Below are positions 45,026 to 57,200 of a stretch of DNA of 64,000 nt, piece by piece (positions within the stretch are counted from its first letter, which is position 1; each line of letters starts with the position of its first letter). The position numbers and the translations under genes were made by a program. This stretch comes from Thozetella sp. PMI_491. Its lineage: Eukaryota > Ascomycota > Sordariomycetes > Chaetosphaeriales > Chaetosphaeriaceae. The notes beneath the pieces are model-generated. The model was not told the origin of the DNA, did no database searches, and worked only from the letters and a program-made list of their open reading frames with translations. Where the stretch lies: positions 186,001 through 250,000 of the forward strand of contig MU270080.1 in assembly GCA_021432635.1 (NCBI GenBank). Direction: 5' to 3'.

Positions 45026-46647
45026 ACCGCTAATTCAGAACATCATTCTGCTTGGATTCAACCTCGATCCATCCATTCTTCGCGTCGGGGATGATTATTA
45101 TACCGCCACTTCGACATTCGAGTGGTACCCTGGAGTGCAAATTCACCATTCGAAAGACCTTGCAAACTGGCGTCTCCTGACGCGTCCGCTCAGCCGCAAG
45201 AGCTAGCTTGATTTGCGAGGTAGGCCTGACAGTTGTGGTATTTGGGCTCCCCTGTCTCACATATGACGGGAAGACCTTCTGGCTGGCGTTCATAGACACC
45301 AGGTTAAAAGACGGGTCTTTCAAGGACACCCACAACTACATCGTCAATGCCCCGATGATTGAAGGCCCATGGTCGGATCCCATTTACGTCAACTCATCCG
45401 GTTTCGACCCATCCTTATTTCACGATGATGACGGGCGGAAATGGTTTATTAACATGCTATAGGACTAGTTATCGCCGTGACACTCTTTTATTCACTGGTA
45501 TTGTGATACAAGAATCGACCCTATCAGCAATAAGCTGATCAGTCCCCGCAAGAATGTTTATCGAGGAAGCGATCTAGGACTTCCTGAGGGACCGCACTTG
45601 TACAAGCGAAATGTAATGTACTTCCTGCTCGTTGCCGAGGGAGGTACCGGTTATGGACATGCTTGCACGTTGGCTCGCTCTCGAGCCATATTCGGCCCAT
45701 ACGAGACCCATCCGCAGAAGCATATCCTTACCTCGAAAGAAACGCCGTTTGCCGCACTTCAGCTAGCTGGACACGGCGATCTCGTCGATACGCCAGATGG
45801 AGGGACGTATTTAGTTCATCTCGCTAGTCGGCCAGTGACAGAGCATCGCCGATGCATACTAGGCCGCGAGACTGCTATCCAAGAGGTCTATTGGGGAGAC
45901 GGTGACTGGCTCTACGTGAAGGACGACCCGACCCCCTCGCTGCATGTCGATCTACCGGCTCCGCGTCATGACACGGCATATTGGGCCGAGCAGTGGTACA
46001 AATTTGATGAAGGGCTGCCTAACAACTTCCAGTGGCTACGAACGCCAGACACCCATGTCATATTTTCAACGGAAGGCGCTAAACTTACCTTATTTGGCAG
46101 AGAGGCAATTGGGTCCTGATTCGAGCAGGCCTTCGTTGCTAGGAGACAGACGCATTTCTCTTATGACGCTGAAACTCTTTTTGACTTTCAGCCGACTGAT
46201 GAAAGGCAGATGGCGGGGCTGACGGCATACTATTCCCGCTATAACTTATTCTATATTGCGGTCGCATCTCACTCGGACGGCCAGAAGGAACTTGTCATCC
46301 TGAGCTCCGAAGCTTCCTGGCCCGAATGCTTTCTGAAACGCCCCTTTACAGAACTGCTCCAGGTTCCGAATGATGACAAAGTCAAGCTTGCGTTGACGAT
46401 CCGCGGCACAGAGCTACAGTTCTACTACGCCTTGGGAGCTGATGCGGAGCTAAACAAGATCGGGCCCGTCTTCGATGCCTCAATTCTTTCCGATTAATGC
46501 GGCGGCTCTCCTGCTCAGGAAAGCTTCACTGGTGCATTTTCTGTTGTCGCTTGTTCTAACATGAACGGAATTGCACTTCCAGCCACAAATAACTACTTCG
46601 TATACCGCCCAGTGCGACAAGATCAGCAGGCGGACGTGCCTCTCTAG
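45026..46647 (+). pseudogene. GH43 beta-xylosidase/arabinofuranosidase pseudogene
   Basis: Conserved GH43 sequence runs almost end to end: [20 protein letters not shown], then [62 protein letters not shown] (catalytic Glu), AGHGDLVDTPDG and CILGRETAIQ. A C-terminal concanavalin-like domain ends ACSNMNGIALPATNNYFVYRPV. It is broken by a TAG at about 45205 after LSRKS, TAGs in the 45462-45472 stretch after INML, a damaged segment at about 45465-45530, a TGA at about 46119 and a TAA at 46496-46498. The first TAG fits CAG-to-TAG and the second TGG-to-TAG by comparison with the family, RIP-type changes. It once released xylose or arabinose from hemicellulose and cannot do so as read. Confidence 0.85.
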
Positions 46648-47481
46648 GTACAGTCTGCATTTCTCGTCAACATTGGCAAAAGGAAACCACTGGTATATTG
46701 GGTAGTCTGAAACAGGTGGAGAGAATTCTTGTGAATTTACCACAATGCGTTCGGTTCAATTGATGGCCTTCGGCGCAGCTTGTGTGACACACTGAAATAC
46801 CAGTGGCCATGTCTGGCTGGCCATAGCTATAGCTGCAACGCCCCTGCTATGCACCACCACATGTAGTTATGGATTACTCCGCAATTACCAGGGAGGTCGG
46901 TAGTTAGTAAGGTACGACAACCCACATTGACTAAGGTACTCCACAGATATGGAAAGAGCAAGAATCACGCAGAGGCTCTTTACCCTTCTTTCAGCTGGTC
47001 CTCGTTCTCGGGCTCTGAGGTTGGCCCAGCAGCACACAATGTTAGGGCTCTGGCCACTGCTTGCGCGCTACCTGCACTGATTAGTTGGTAACTTGGTAGG
47101 CCGCTCCAGCTTGAGCAAGTACTAATAATGCGACACCTTCTGTGGTGCTGTTTAGGTACCTAGGTACCTAACTTCCCTATCTGTAGTTGTCTGGAGTTCT
47201 GGACCATTGCCATGCAATAATCAGACAGCCACAAAGTGCCACTAAATTACCTTGATAATCACACTCGAGTAATTGCCTTCAAAGCGAGGCATTGCGTGGA
47301 CTTCACAAGTTGACAATTCATTGGGGACCAAGGGTCTGCAAGTCAACGATCGCAATGATAAGAGTTTTGACTTCCGGGCAGATTCAAGACACTCATTAAG
47401 CCAATATCACAGAATCAAAGTAGTTAGGGAGAAAAAGCAAAGAGTTAGTTTATGGTTGATGATGTTACTAACATGATTTCC
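46648..47481. other. Intergenic region with a TAGGTACCTA palindrome
   Basis: No gene recognised. A perfect 20-base palindrome, TTAGGTACCTAGGTACCTAA, lies at 47152-47171. Confidence 0.45.
47152..47171. repeat. Perfect palindrome of GGTACCTA units
   Basis: TTAGGTACCTAGGTACCTAA is its own reverse complement over all 20 bases. It is two GGTACCTA units, a motif often repeated in filamentous-fungal intergenic DNA. Confidence 0.6.
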
Positions 47482-49265
47482 CTACACCGAGCTGTCTAGG
47501 GAGTAGACATGGATCTCGGCAATCATAGTGCGCGCAGGAATTGTCAATGGAATGAAACCTTTTCCCATATCAGGGACTTCGGGAGGCATATTTGCCCACT
47601 TCCCACTTCTTGACTCGTCGCCATTGAGGACCCTCTCGGTGCGCAGAGTTCCTTTTTCCGGATCTATCACACTCTTCTCCTCGAACCTGAGTATGCCCGA
47701 AAAAAAGGAAGTGGGTGAAGTAGACTTAAACTCCACCTTATAGCCCATTCCGATCAGCAAGTAGCGCTCAGGCTGTAGTTCTAGAATGATCCCGAATGCA
47801 GGCCCGGGGCGACCGAGGACAAACGCCCTGCTGATAGAAAGCTCGTATGCCCCGATGGTTCGTTTGATCATGGGTGTTGGGTCGGGGTGCAACTGATTAG
47901 GCTCGTCGAAGTAGAATCCCATGATAGATTCGGGTTTTGATCGTGCTTGTAGGATATGGCTTGCCACTGATCCGAGGAGTGAATAGTGCTTTGTATAGGC
48001 GCAATCCTTGGCCAGAAGTGTCTATTCCAAACGGGCATGCGCCAAGCCCGTGAAAGGCGCCAATAGCTTCCCACGTTCTTCTTGCGCCAACTTCATCTCG
48101 GCGCTGTTCAGGGATGAAAAGCACTCTTTCATTATGGCTATAGCAGGCGCAGATTTTCGCATAGTCTCCCTCGTAGATGTCGGGAGATATGAAGTCGAGA
48201 GTTGGGGCAAACTTGTGCCAAACGTCCAGCACTGTGGGCGTAGCGCCGCCAGACGGGTACTCTCCGGGAGCATTGCCACCAGATGCGATATTCCCCATGC
48301 CGCCCCCCGACCCTGGTTTGGGCATCCAGACGTTCGTGAAGAGAGGCAAGTCGTATGCTTTCCTTCCCGCCACAGCAACCTTGTCAACGTACAGAGCGTA
48401 GTGATACGCCATAAAGAGCTCGCAAGTGTAGAGACTGGAGCCAAAACATTCCTCCCAGGACCCCGAGGGCATAGTTATTTTGGATTGCTGTAGAGCCCGT
48501 GAGAAATGTGGAAAGTTGACCTTCAGATTGGGTAATAATGCATCCCAACTTGTAGCGAGGAATTCCACTAGCTCTGCGGGAACCGGAGACCGAAAGAGCT
48601 TCTCGGCCGTGCTGCTTCTATCTCGAGAATCCCCGAGAAAGCCGACTTCGTTTTCGACCTGCACCATTATTACCGTCTTGTGCACATCCACTTCTTTCAA
48701 ATGCTGCATGAACGCCGTGAAGGCTGTGCAATCGGCCAGGACGCATTCCTCGTGGAAAATGGAAATGACGTTTGAGGTTTCGAGACACCCATTCACGGTT
48801 TGGCTTTGCATTCGGGGAAACCGCTTCACATCCTTCTTTACCCAGCTGGGAACATAACAAGACACGCCTGCGTTTTGATTAGAAAAAAAGAAAAAAAGAG
48901 AGGGACGTCTAATAGCCAAATTCTTACTGTGGACGGGCAGTATACGTACCATTTTTGAACGACCCGAACCAAAGTAAGATCAGGCGCAGGCCATGCGCCC
49001 TTGCACCAGCAATGACGGCGTCCATCTCAGTGAAGTTGAATTTTCCTTCTTCTGGTTCGATATCTTCCCAGGAAATATTGCCCAAGACTGTGTTGACCCC
49101 TATATCCTTGATATTCTGCCATGCTGTGTCCATGTATCGTGCCGAACTCATAGCAGAATTCTGGAGTTCTGCCCCGAGCACGAGAAAAGGTTTGCCATCG
49201 ACAATAAGCTCCCAAGTCTTGCCTGCCTTCTTCAAGCGAGGGAGCTCTGCTTCGGCATCTGGCAT
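47482..49265 (-). CDS. GH42/GH35-like beta-galactosidase (DUF5597 type), one frame break
   Basis: Exon 1 (49265-48950) and exon 2 (from 48867) join through an 82-nt GT-AG intron. The protein starts LPRLKKAGKTWELIVDGKPF and has a TIM-barrel glycosidase core: NTVLGNISWEDIEPEEG, VMVQVENEV-like (VIMVQVENEVG, acid/base Glu near 179), LPLFTNVWMP, PTLDFISPDIY and VLFIPEQRRDE (candidate nucleophile). A beta-sandwich C-terminus of DUF5597 type follows (GFYFDEPNQLHPD to the stop at 47482). At about 48008-48013 the frame must shift: GIDTSG is followed in another frame by KDCAYTKHYSLLGSVASHIL. No intron of adequate size fits, so this is a single-base indel or sequence error. No signal peptide is seen. 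Likely beta-galactoside or related oligosaccharide hydrolysis before the mutation. Confidence 0.78.
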
Positions 49266-49905
49266 GTTGTCGGTTTTAAGTAGTTTCTGCTAAGCGTCTA
49301 CACCAAGAAGAACTCTCGCAAAAGAAGGGGGGTATAGTGACAAGAAAAGAGAACGAGCCTCGCTATAAGGGCAGCGGTTGGGACTAAGAGCAGCAGCGCC
49401 TCTTATTATGCAGTCGTTTGCAGATTTTAGCGGGAAATTTTACTAAAAAGATGAGCTGGCTCACTTTCGGGCAATCCCATAGTAGCTCCGTAACATCGCT
49501 ACCCCGAGGCAAGGGGGTTGGACGCCGGGCAGAGGTGTGCGTTTAAAACCAGCGGGGTAGATGGGGCTGATTGACTCCGAAGCCTAGGTAACTAAGAGGC
49601 TAATGCTGCATCTAAGCCAATCGGATTAAATCAACGCCGAGCTCTCCACATGCTTTGCGGCTTTTCGAGTATTTATTCCCACATTACCTTTCCTGTTGGT
49701 CCACACCAACACTCAAATCAAACCCGGCAAACAGGCGATTACGCGCATCCCAATGCCACATGCAATTGTTCGTTCTTGTTAGAAGACCACTAACAGGCGC
49801 TCACTCTTCTCCGCCCCTGTTGGAGCCCCGTGCCCCCATCGTGCTGGGATTGTCCAACCTGAGCCTGTGAAATACCCTGGCGAAGTCCACCCATCTCTAC
49901 CGTCC
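49266..49905. promoter_or_regulatory. Divergent region, glycosidase / Zn2Cys6 regulator
   Basis: About 640 bases between outward start codons. No clear CGG-N-CCG operator was recognised by eye. A TATTTATT stretch at about 49671 lies upstream of the regulator. Confidence 0.35.
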
Positions 49906-51522
49906 ATGAAGGTGGCAACGGCATGCACACAGTGCCGGGCGAGTAAACGGAAGTGTTGGAGGGCGACAGGCCTAGAGCCCTGCACGCAATGTCACCGAAA
50001 TCAGATAGCGTGTTCACTTTGCCCTCCACCTGCGTCTGCCGCGGACACCGCCTCTGCCCACTCTGAGGATGAAAACGGGTTAAACTCGTCACTCAGCTTC
50101 CCAGTCTCCACTACCGGCCCAGACGGATTGAACGCGACGCTCACCTTACCAATCTCTACTGCTGTCGCCGACGCACTGGTTGAAAACTATATCCGATGCA
50201 TCCATGACCGGCCGCATAGCATCTTCCATATCCCGACGTTGCGCTTAGCAGTGCGCCGGAAAGAGTTACATCCCAGCACCCATTGTGCGCTGCTTAGTTA
50301 TGGCGCCAGATTCTCTTCGGATGCTAGCGTATCCACTTTGGACACTTTTTTTTTTGACAAGGCAAAAGAGTATCTCCATCTTGATCTTGAAAATGTGTGC
50401 CTTGAGAATACCCAAACATGTATTCTTTTGGCCGGCCTCTCGGCGGCCGGACTAAGGCCTTCGTCAGAAGTGTTATACCTGGGCATCGCTATCCGTATGG
50501 CAGAAATCCTACGGTTTAATGTACCTCGACGAGAAGATCCCATCATCGTCCAGGAATTGAAAAGGCGAATCAGATGGTCTTTATTCATGGCTGATCGCTG
50601 GTGTTCGGCTGGGAATAGCTTGTCTCGGAAGGTGAACGGCTTCGACAAGACAGTGGAGCTACCGATGGACGAGACAGTGTTTCAGCAGACCGCCGGCCCT
50701 GTGCTCGATGAGGGCCATCGCCTGCAACCTGGACTTTGGGCCTACATGATCACTCTCCTGAGTGTGTTTGATTCGATTCAGGATCTTTACTGGCAGATTG
50801 CTCGACAGAGCTTGAGCGAAGAAAGGATCGAAGATACAGTATCCAGCCTAGCCAAAATGCTGGAGGCGTGGGAAGCCAGCCTCCCAGAGCATGTCAGATA
50901 TAACAGGACAAATCTCTGCAGCTATCGTGCCAGAGGACTTGGCGGTACGTTTGCTGCCTTACATCAAGGCTTCAATCACTATGCCACGCTGGTTTATTAT
51001 CAGTACTTGGACATCAACCGAAGTACAACGGCCAAGACAAGGGACTTTGCCAGACGCTGTAAGCATTATGCAACAATGCAAAGTACATTGCTTAGAACAG
51101 CAAAGGACTTGGGCAATTGCGAAATGCTGTTCCCTGGAGTGGGCCACAGTGCTGCTGTGTCCTCTTCAGTCTTGTTGCATACATTGTTATTTGGACAAGA
51201 GGAGGAGCTTCTGGAGGCCAGAAAGAGTTTGAAGTCGAATTTCGACATACTGAAGGACTTAAGGCGATATTGGCCCTCCATTGAGCTGACTGTAAGGCGG
51301 CTCACAGTGTTCCAGAATGTATGTCTTCAGCATACTACGCCGAAGTCCTACAATTTTGATGATTGGATGGTGAAGTTCCTTCTAGAATACCACTTGCCTT
51401 TAGATGATAGGGCCAGTCCTGAAGTAGGCGGCGTCCTTCTAGAGGAGTACGGTTATCCGCAAAACTCATTTAACAAACGAGGCGATTTCGGTACCAGCAT
51501 TCTCCAGCGGTTTTGGGAATGA
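49906..51522 (+). CDS. Zn2Cys6 transcription factor, probable local regulator
   Basis: A single exon of 538 residues from ATG 49906 (MKVATACTQC). The binuclear cluster is complete: Cys7, Cys10, Cys17, Cys26, Cys29 and Cys36 (CTQCRASKRKC...CTQCHRNQIAC). A fungal-specific transcription factor region (PF04082-like) spans about residues 90-420, with YLGIAIRMAEILRFN, RRIRWSLFMADRWCSAGNSL and MDETVFQQ, followed by a helical C-terminus. The open frame extends a little upstream only through non-ATG codons. It is divergent from the glycosidase gene and near the MFS transporter and GH43 pseudogene, so it may control this sugar-use locus. It appears intact. Confidence 0.92.
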   Translation: MKVATACTQCRASKRKCWRATGLEPCTQCHRNQIACSLCPPPASAADTASAHSEDENGLNSSLSFPVSTTGPDGLNATLTLPISTAVADALVENYIRCIHDRPHSIFHIPTLRLAVRRKELHPSTHCALLSYGARFSSDASVSTLDTFFFDKAKEYLHLDLENVCLENTQTCILLAGLSAAGLRPSSEVLYLGIAIRMAEILRFNVPRREDPIIVQELKRRIRWSLFMADRWCSAGNSLSRKVNGFDKTVELPMDETVFQQTAGPVLDEGHRLQPGLWAYMITLLSVFDSIQDLYWQIARQSLSEERIEDTVSSLAKMLEAWEASLPEHVRYNRTNLCSYRARGLGGTFAALHQGFNHYATLVYYQYLDINRSTTAKTRDFARRCKHYATMQSTLLRTAKDLGNCEMLFPGVGHSAAVSSSVLLHTLLFGQEEELLEARKSLKSNFDILKDLRRYWPSIELTVRRLTVFQNVCLQHTTPKSYNFDDWMVKFLLEYHLPLDDRASPEVGGVLLEEYGYPQNSFNKRGDFGTSILQRFWE

Positions 51523-52062
51523 GTCCGACTGGGTTAAATACCAATCTAATATTGAACTATTCATATAGCAGTTATTAGTTTAGCGTTTCTCATTTTCTAT
51601 ATACTCCCATTCCTGGACCTAGCTACTGATGGGTAACAACCCTATTCAACAGGCTGTCGCCATAACCGTAAACTAGTACCATGACGAAGACTGTTATAAT
51701 AATAACATCATACTCTTGAGGCGATATTGGGTTAAGTTGGGATAATGGTTGCTATAGTCTGTAGGGATTTTAACTTGTTAATAACGTTTATAAAGTTGTT
51801 ATTAATTGTAACGTAGTGCGACTTATTGACTTTATTAAAGTAAAATAGTCTCCGCTACGCTCCGGCGATACCTATGTCACGGCCCTGCGGGGCTTATAGG
51901 TATATGTCTGACCAAAGGTCACATAGAGAGCAAAATAGATTGGGCGCAGGAAAAGCAAGTTTTATTTGGCGCCTTGCGCCATTTCCCGGCGCAAAAGCGC
52001 GGGGGCCAGACCAGGGGTATCTACTTTCACAAAACGACTAAAAACCCTATCAATTTTTGCGC
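51523..52062. other. Transition from unique DNA to repeat DNA
   Basis: A+T content rises from about 51540. A GC-rich patch begins near 51850 and includes a hairpin-capable pair ATACCTAT (51868-51875) / ATAGGTAT (51896-51903). No gene. Confidence 0.35.
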
Positions 52063-52513
52063 CTAAGCACGGGCAGCAGCGAGATCTACGCGCAGAGCGC
52101 GCACTTCTCCCAAGATGGCGCGCAAAAGCGCGCGCTCGTCCAGCTCCTCCTCGGCCGGCGCCTCCTTGGCGTTCTTAATGGCTTTTCTGGCCAGTTTGTA
52201 GGCCTTCTTGTAGGCCTAATACAGCTAGTTAGCTACAGTTTTAGCGCTTGAGCATGATCTAGTTACCTTGTCCTCTACCTTGCCGGCGCGGCGAGCAGAA
52301 ACCACCTCTATAAAGGTACGCACGGCACCCTCTGCTGCAGCAGGCACTTTGGGGCAGTTATGGTTGCCAGCCGAGCACTTGGTGTATCTATCCTTACGCA
52401 AATCTAGCTACTGCGTTAATATCCCTTGTAAAACTCTGCGCCAGTATGTAAAACAACTAGACTAAAAGAGCTACTTACTAGGGTCTGGCACACAACAAAC
52501 CGTCTCGTCACAG
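52063..52513 (-). pseudogene. GC-rich gene fragment of a dispersed fungal family (Cys-rich plus charged helix)
   Basis: Minus-strand exons at about 52513-52479, 52403-52267 and 52215-52063 join in phase with GT-AG introns. The product includes CDETVCCVPDP, then RYTKCSAGNHNCPKVPAAAE, ARRAGKVEDK, AYKKAYKLARKAIKNAKE and a final EEELDERALLRAILGEVRAL to a TAG. The C..C/CxxxxxxC pattern followed by a charged Ala-rich helix recalls short proteins found many times in A+T-rich parts of Eurotiomycete genomes. I cannot name it. CpG-rich sequence shows it is far less mutated than the flanking DNA. The 5' end disappears into A+T-rich sequence, so it is either truncated or has an unread first exon. Confidence 0.45.
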
Positions 52514-53549
52514 CTGATATAGCTAATACAAGTAATATAAGGAACATTGTTTTATATACTAATTAGCTTATACTAATACTAAACCAGTGCTAAACATAAA
52601 ATAATAAATATATAAATAAATAGGGATTAACTTACCTCTTACTTAGCTGTAGGGGCCTCCTCCTCTTAGGGAGAATCCTAAAGAAAGTTAGCGTTAACAC
52701 AAAATTAACTGGATAGAAAACGCTTAAGAGCTAAACTAACCTATAGATTATTAATAGGGTTAAAACCCTGGCGGGAGTAGTAGATAGCCTTTTTATTGCC
52801 CTTATTAATACAGTAGGAGATAGCTATTATAAATAATATAATTAGTAATTTCACAATATAAAATATATATAGAGAGTAACTTATTTATAGTAGTATAGTA
52901 GTAGTAATAGTAGTTATAGTCTTAATCTAAAAAGTATAAGCTAAAAGCACTAGAGCAGTAAAAACTCTTAAAACGTATAGTAAAAATCGCTTTTTTTTTA
53001 AAAAAAAAAAAAAAAAAAACTTAACTCATATATAGCCTAAGGAAAAAACCTGTTTTATAAGGGCCTAGTATAAAAATATATATTTAGAGCTAGCTTAAGA
53101 GTACTTTAAAGTACTATTATATAAGTATAGATAATAGTTATTTAATAATACTATTATAGTATAAATAATATGTTTAATAGCTAAATAGCTTAAATAGCCT
53201 TAAAAACATATAGTTAACTATTATTCTATTATAAAACCACTAATATAATCTACCACTTAGTAGTCTATACTACCTAGTAGTCTACAAATCCTATATATTT
53301 ACACTATTAACCATAATATAATAAAAAGGCTTCTACATTTATATAATACTATACTTTTAAGTATTATAGTCTAGCGACTAGTATTTACTATATCTAAGAG
53401 ATACTCTAGGTTGTTTTTAACTAGTCTAATTAGTTAAAACACCTTAAACAGTCGTATTACCCTATACTAGCTAGCCCCCTATCTTACTATTAATAACTAG
53501 CCTATAGGGGCTATCTAGCCCTTTATCTAGCTCTATATAACTCACTAGC

Positions 53550-54270
53550 TACAGCTAGTTAGCTAGCCCTAGCTGGTTAGATAGCCCTAGCTAGCTAGCT
53601 AGCTCAAGCTAGTTAAATAACCCTAGCTAGTTAGATAGCCCTAGCTAATTAAATAGCCTTAGCTAGCTGGCTGGCTTAAACTAACTAGTATAGCTAGTAT
53701 AACTAAGTTAGTTATATAGGCTGCCCTAGCTATACTTTCTAGTATTACTAGCTAGCTAAGTAATCCTTTCTAAACCCTTTGTAATTATTAGGCTTCCCCC
53801 TCTACTAATATATTATCTACCTACCTCCTTCTTTTACTAGCACTGTTATTACTTTTCTTTAAACAGCTAGTTCTTATTAGTTAATAAAATAACTATACTT
53901 AAAGCCTTTTTATACCCCTTAATTAGCTGTTTTATAGATTATAAGACTAGTAAGTGTTTTAAGGGCTAGTACTGGTATAGTTAATAGATATAGTGTATAA
54001 GCTAATATATATTATATAAGGTATTAGGTATAGCTAGCTTAAGCTGGTTAGATAGTCCTAGTTAGTTAGATAGCTATAACTAGCTAGCTAACTTATTAGT
54101 TTAAACTAGCTTAAGCTATAACTAGTTAGACAAAAAATAAATTATTAAATAGCCCTAGCTAGCTAGCTAGCCCTAGCTAGTTAGATAGCCCTAGTTAGCT
54201 GGCTAGCTTAAGCTAGTTAGATAGCTTTAGCTAGTTAGATAGCCTTAGTTAGCTAGCTAGTTATATATAA
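53550..54270. repeat. Minisatellite-like CCCTAGCTAGTTAGATAG arrays
   Basis: Variants of CCCTAGCTAGTTAGATAG recur in two clusters, about 53550-53690 and 54030-54270, on the same strand with substitutions and small indels. The intervening DNA is A+T-rich. Confidence 0.6.
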
Positions 54271-57200
54271 CCTTAAGCTATCTATATAGTAAGCCTACTT
54301 ATAATATAGTTAGGATTTAGGAGCTATAAGCTAGCCCTAGTAAAGCCACCCTATATATTTACTATAAAAAGAGCTTATTGCTAAGCCTAGATATATAAGG
54401 TTAGGAAATTAATTTTATTAATATATTAAGCCCTAGTAAAGGCTTGTTTTTAGACTAGCCCCTTATAGATTAATTTTATAGGGGTAAAGTAGCTTATATT
54501 AAGTAATTAAAAGAGGTATAAGGAATAGGGTAGTATTAAAAGGGCTATAATCTTATAGTTATAATAATACTAGTTAAACTTAAGTATAATATAGCTATTA
54601 TAACTATCTAGTATTAAGAGCTAATACTAATTAATTATATAGTACTTTATATAAGGATTAAAGATCTTATAAAACTAGTAAAGGGTATAATTATTAATAG
54701 TCTAGCCCTTTTTACTAATGCCTACCTATTAATCCTCTGGCATATTATATTAATACTAAGCTTCTTAGTAAAGCTTCCCAGAGAGGATAATCTTTAAGGG
54801 TATAGCCTAGTTAGTATAATTTATACACTTAATTATTATAGTCTAATCTTAGTTATTAGGCTAGGCTACTATTAACTTTCCTTTCTAATTAAAGTATATA
54901 AGAACCCTTATTATATAAGCTACACTAAAAAGGAAGCTAGTCTTATTAAAGTTATAGATATCTTCTTTTATAATACTATATATAATAATAGCCTTTCTTA
55001 TATGTTTAAACTATGTATAGATTAGCAAGGGGTCCTTATATAAAGCTTACTAATAGTTATAACACTATAAATATCAAGCTTAAAGGGCTAGCTAATAAGC
55101 TATAAAATAGTTGACCTAGTTAATACTTACTAGCTAGCCCCCCTATTACTCAAGCAATAGGTTAGCCATACAATATATATAAGCTATTAAGGGGGTTATT
55201 CTACACTTATCTATAAATAAAATCTATTCCTTTAATACTTACTCCTTAACTATAAGAAGCTTTTAGTTTATAGTCTAAGCTATAGCTTATATTCCCCTAC
55301 CTTTAAGGTATTATTATAGGGTAGTATAACTTATACTATATATAGCTACTACTACTTATATATAGGTAAAAACAGCTTCTTTATAGTCTTAAATAACTAG
55401 TTTAAGCCACTCTTTAGCTAAAAATAATTAGTCAGCTATTTAGCATATAAAATAGATTATAATAGTTATTATAGTATAATAAAATATATATAAAACATAT
55501 ATATAAGGTATAAACTATAAAGTAGTATAAACCACTAGGTAATAGATTATATTAATATTACCTAATCTAATACCAGTACTACTTACATCAGTTATAAAGT
55601 AAATCTAGCCCTTAAGTAAATCGTAAATCCCCTTTATAACATATAAAATAATATATAAGAGCTATTCCTAGTTTATATCTATAGGGTTGTCTTACTCTAT
55701 TGTATTTTTTATATCTTTAATAGCCTTATAGGCAGTCTTATACGCCTTATTAAACACCTAATACTATAATTAATAACAACTTATAAATAATTTTATAGGA
55801 GAAAACCTGCTTTTTATATACCTGTTTTAACTTTTTTATTAGCTACTTTAATTATAAAAGCCTATATAATAGGGCTAGTAGTAGTAAGAATACTTAGGCA
55901 CTTATAGTTATTCGTATAGCAGGTATTACAGTACTTAATATATATATCTAGTAAAAAACATTAGTAAAATACTATGTAAAAACTAGTCTAATACCTATTA
56001 GCTAATTAAACATAGCTCCTTATAATATTATGCTTTATACAGCTTATATATATCTTATAGGGTAATAACTAGTTAGATTAACAATCTATATATAAAGTAT
56101 TTACTTAAAAGTATTTACTACTGTTATAACTACTTATATAGACACTATTTTAACATATATTTTAAAAGGTATCTTACTTAGTTTATAGTCAAGGAATTAA
56201 TAGATTTATTACTCTTTATACCTCCTCTCTTTAGTTCTAGCATATAAGTATATATCTTAATATATAATAAAGAACTAAGCACTATAAAAAGCACATTAAA
56301 ATAAAGCCTATACTAAATAAAAGCTATTAAAGATAAAGAGTATTATACTTAGCTTTATAGTATAAAAAGAGGCATATATAATTATATTATAAAACAATAA
56401 TCTTAGTTAACTAACTACGATTTAATAACTATATATATATCATCAGCAAATCAGGATAATAGAATCACACTAGCACAGAGAAACACACTAAGACCTAGCT
56501 TCTCCTTCTAAAGCAGACCGTAATCAAACAGCTCTTTAAATATAAGCCCTTCTAAGGTAGTAACATACAAACAAGCCATATAAAACAGCCCAGACATAAA
56601 TTCTTACACTACTAGATTTACTACTATATAGTTTATAGTTATACCTTATACTTTATAAACTATAATAGTATATACTAGGATAAGAAGGAACTACTCTTAG
56701 GTATAAAAAACACTCCTAAGTATAAACTTATACTTCTCCTATAATATTAACACTACTTTTTTACCCTTAAAAGTATATACTTTAATCCTATCTAACAATA
56801 TAAAGGCAGGGCTAGTATAAGAGTTAAAAGCAACTATTACTATTAAGGAAGGATCTTATACTAGATTAGTATCCTCTACCTATCTAAGATTAAAAATATT
56901 GCCCTAAGTGTTATTTATAAGCTTAAATTCTATAATAATATTATATAGGAGTATTATTTATAACCCTAAGTAAAGGGGTAGTTTTACCAAGAGATTACCA
57001 GTATACTAAGAATCTACCTTTTCTACACTAGTACTAGTATAAGTAGCTACATACTAAATAGCTAGTAAATCTAGCTTTATAAGTTAAATATAGTTAAAAA
57101 GGCGTATTTCTTTATATATAGTATAGATCTAAAGCATATTTTTAAATGTTACACGCTTATAATCTATTAAAACCATAGCTACTTTAATAGAAAGAAGCTA

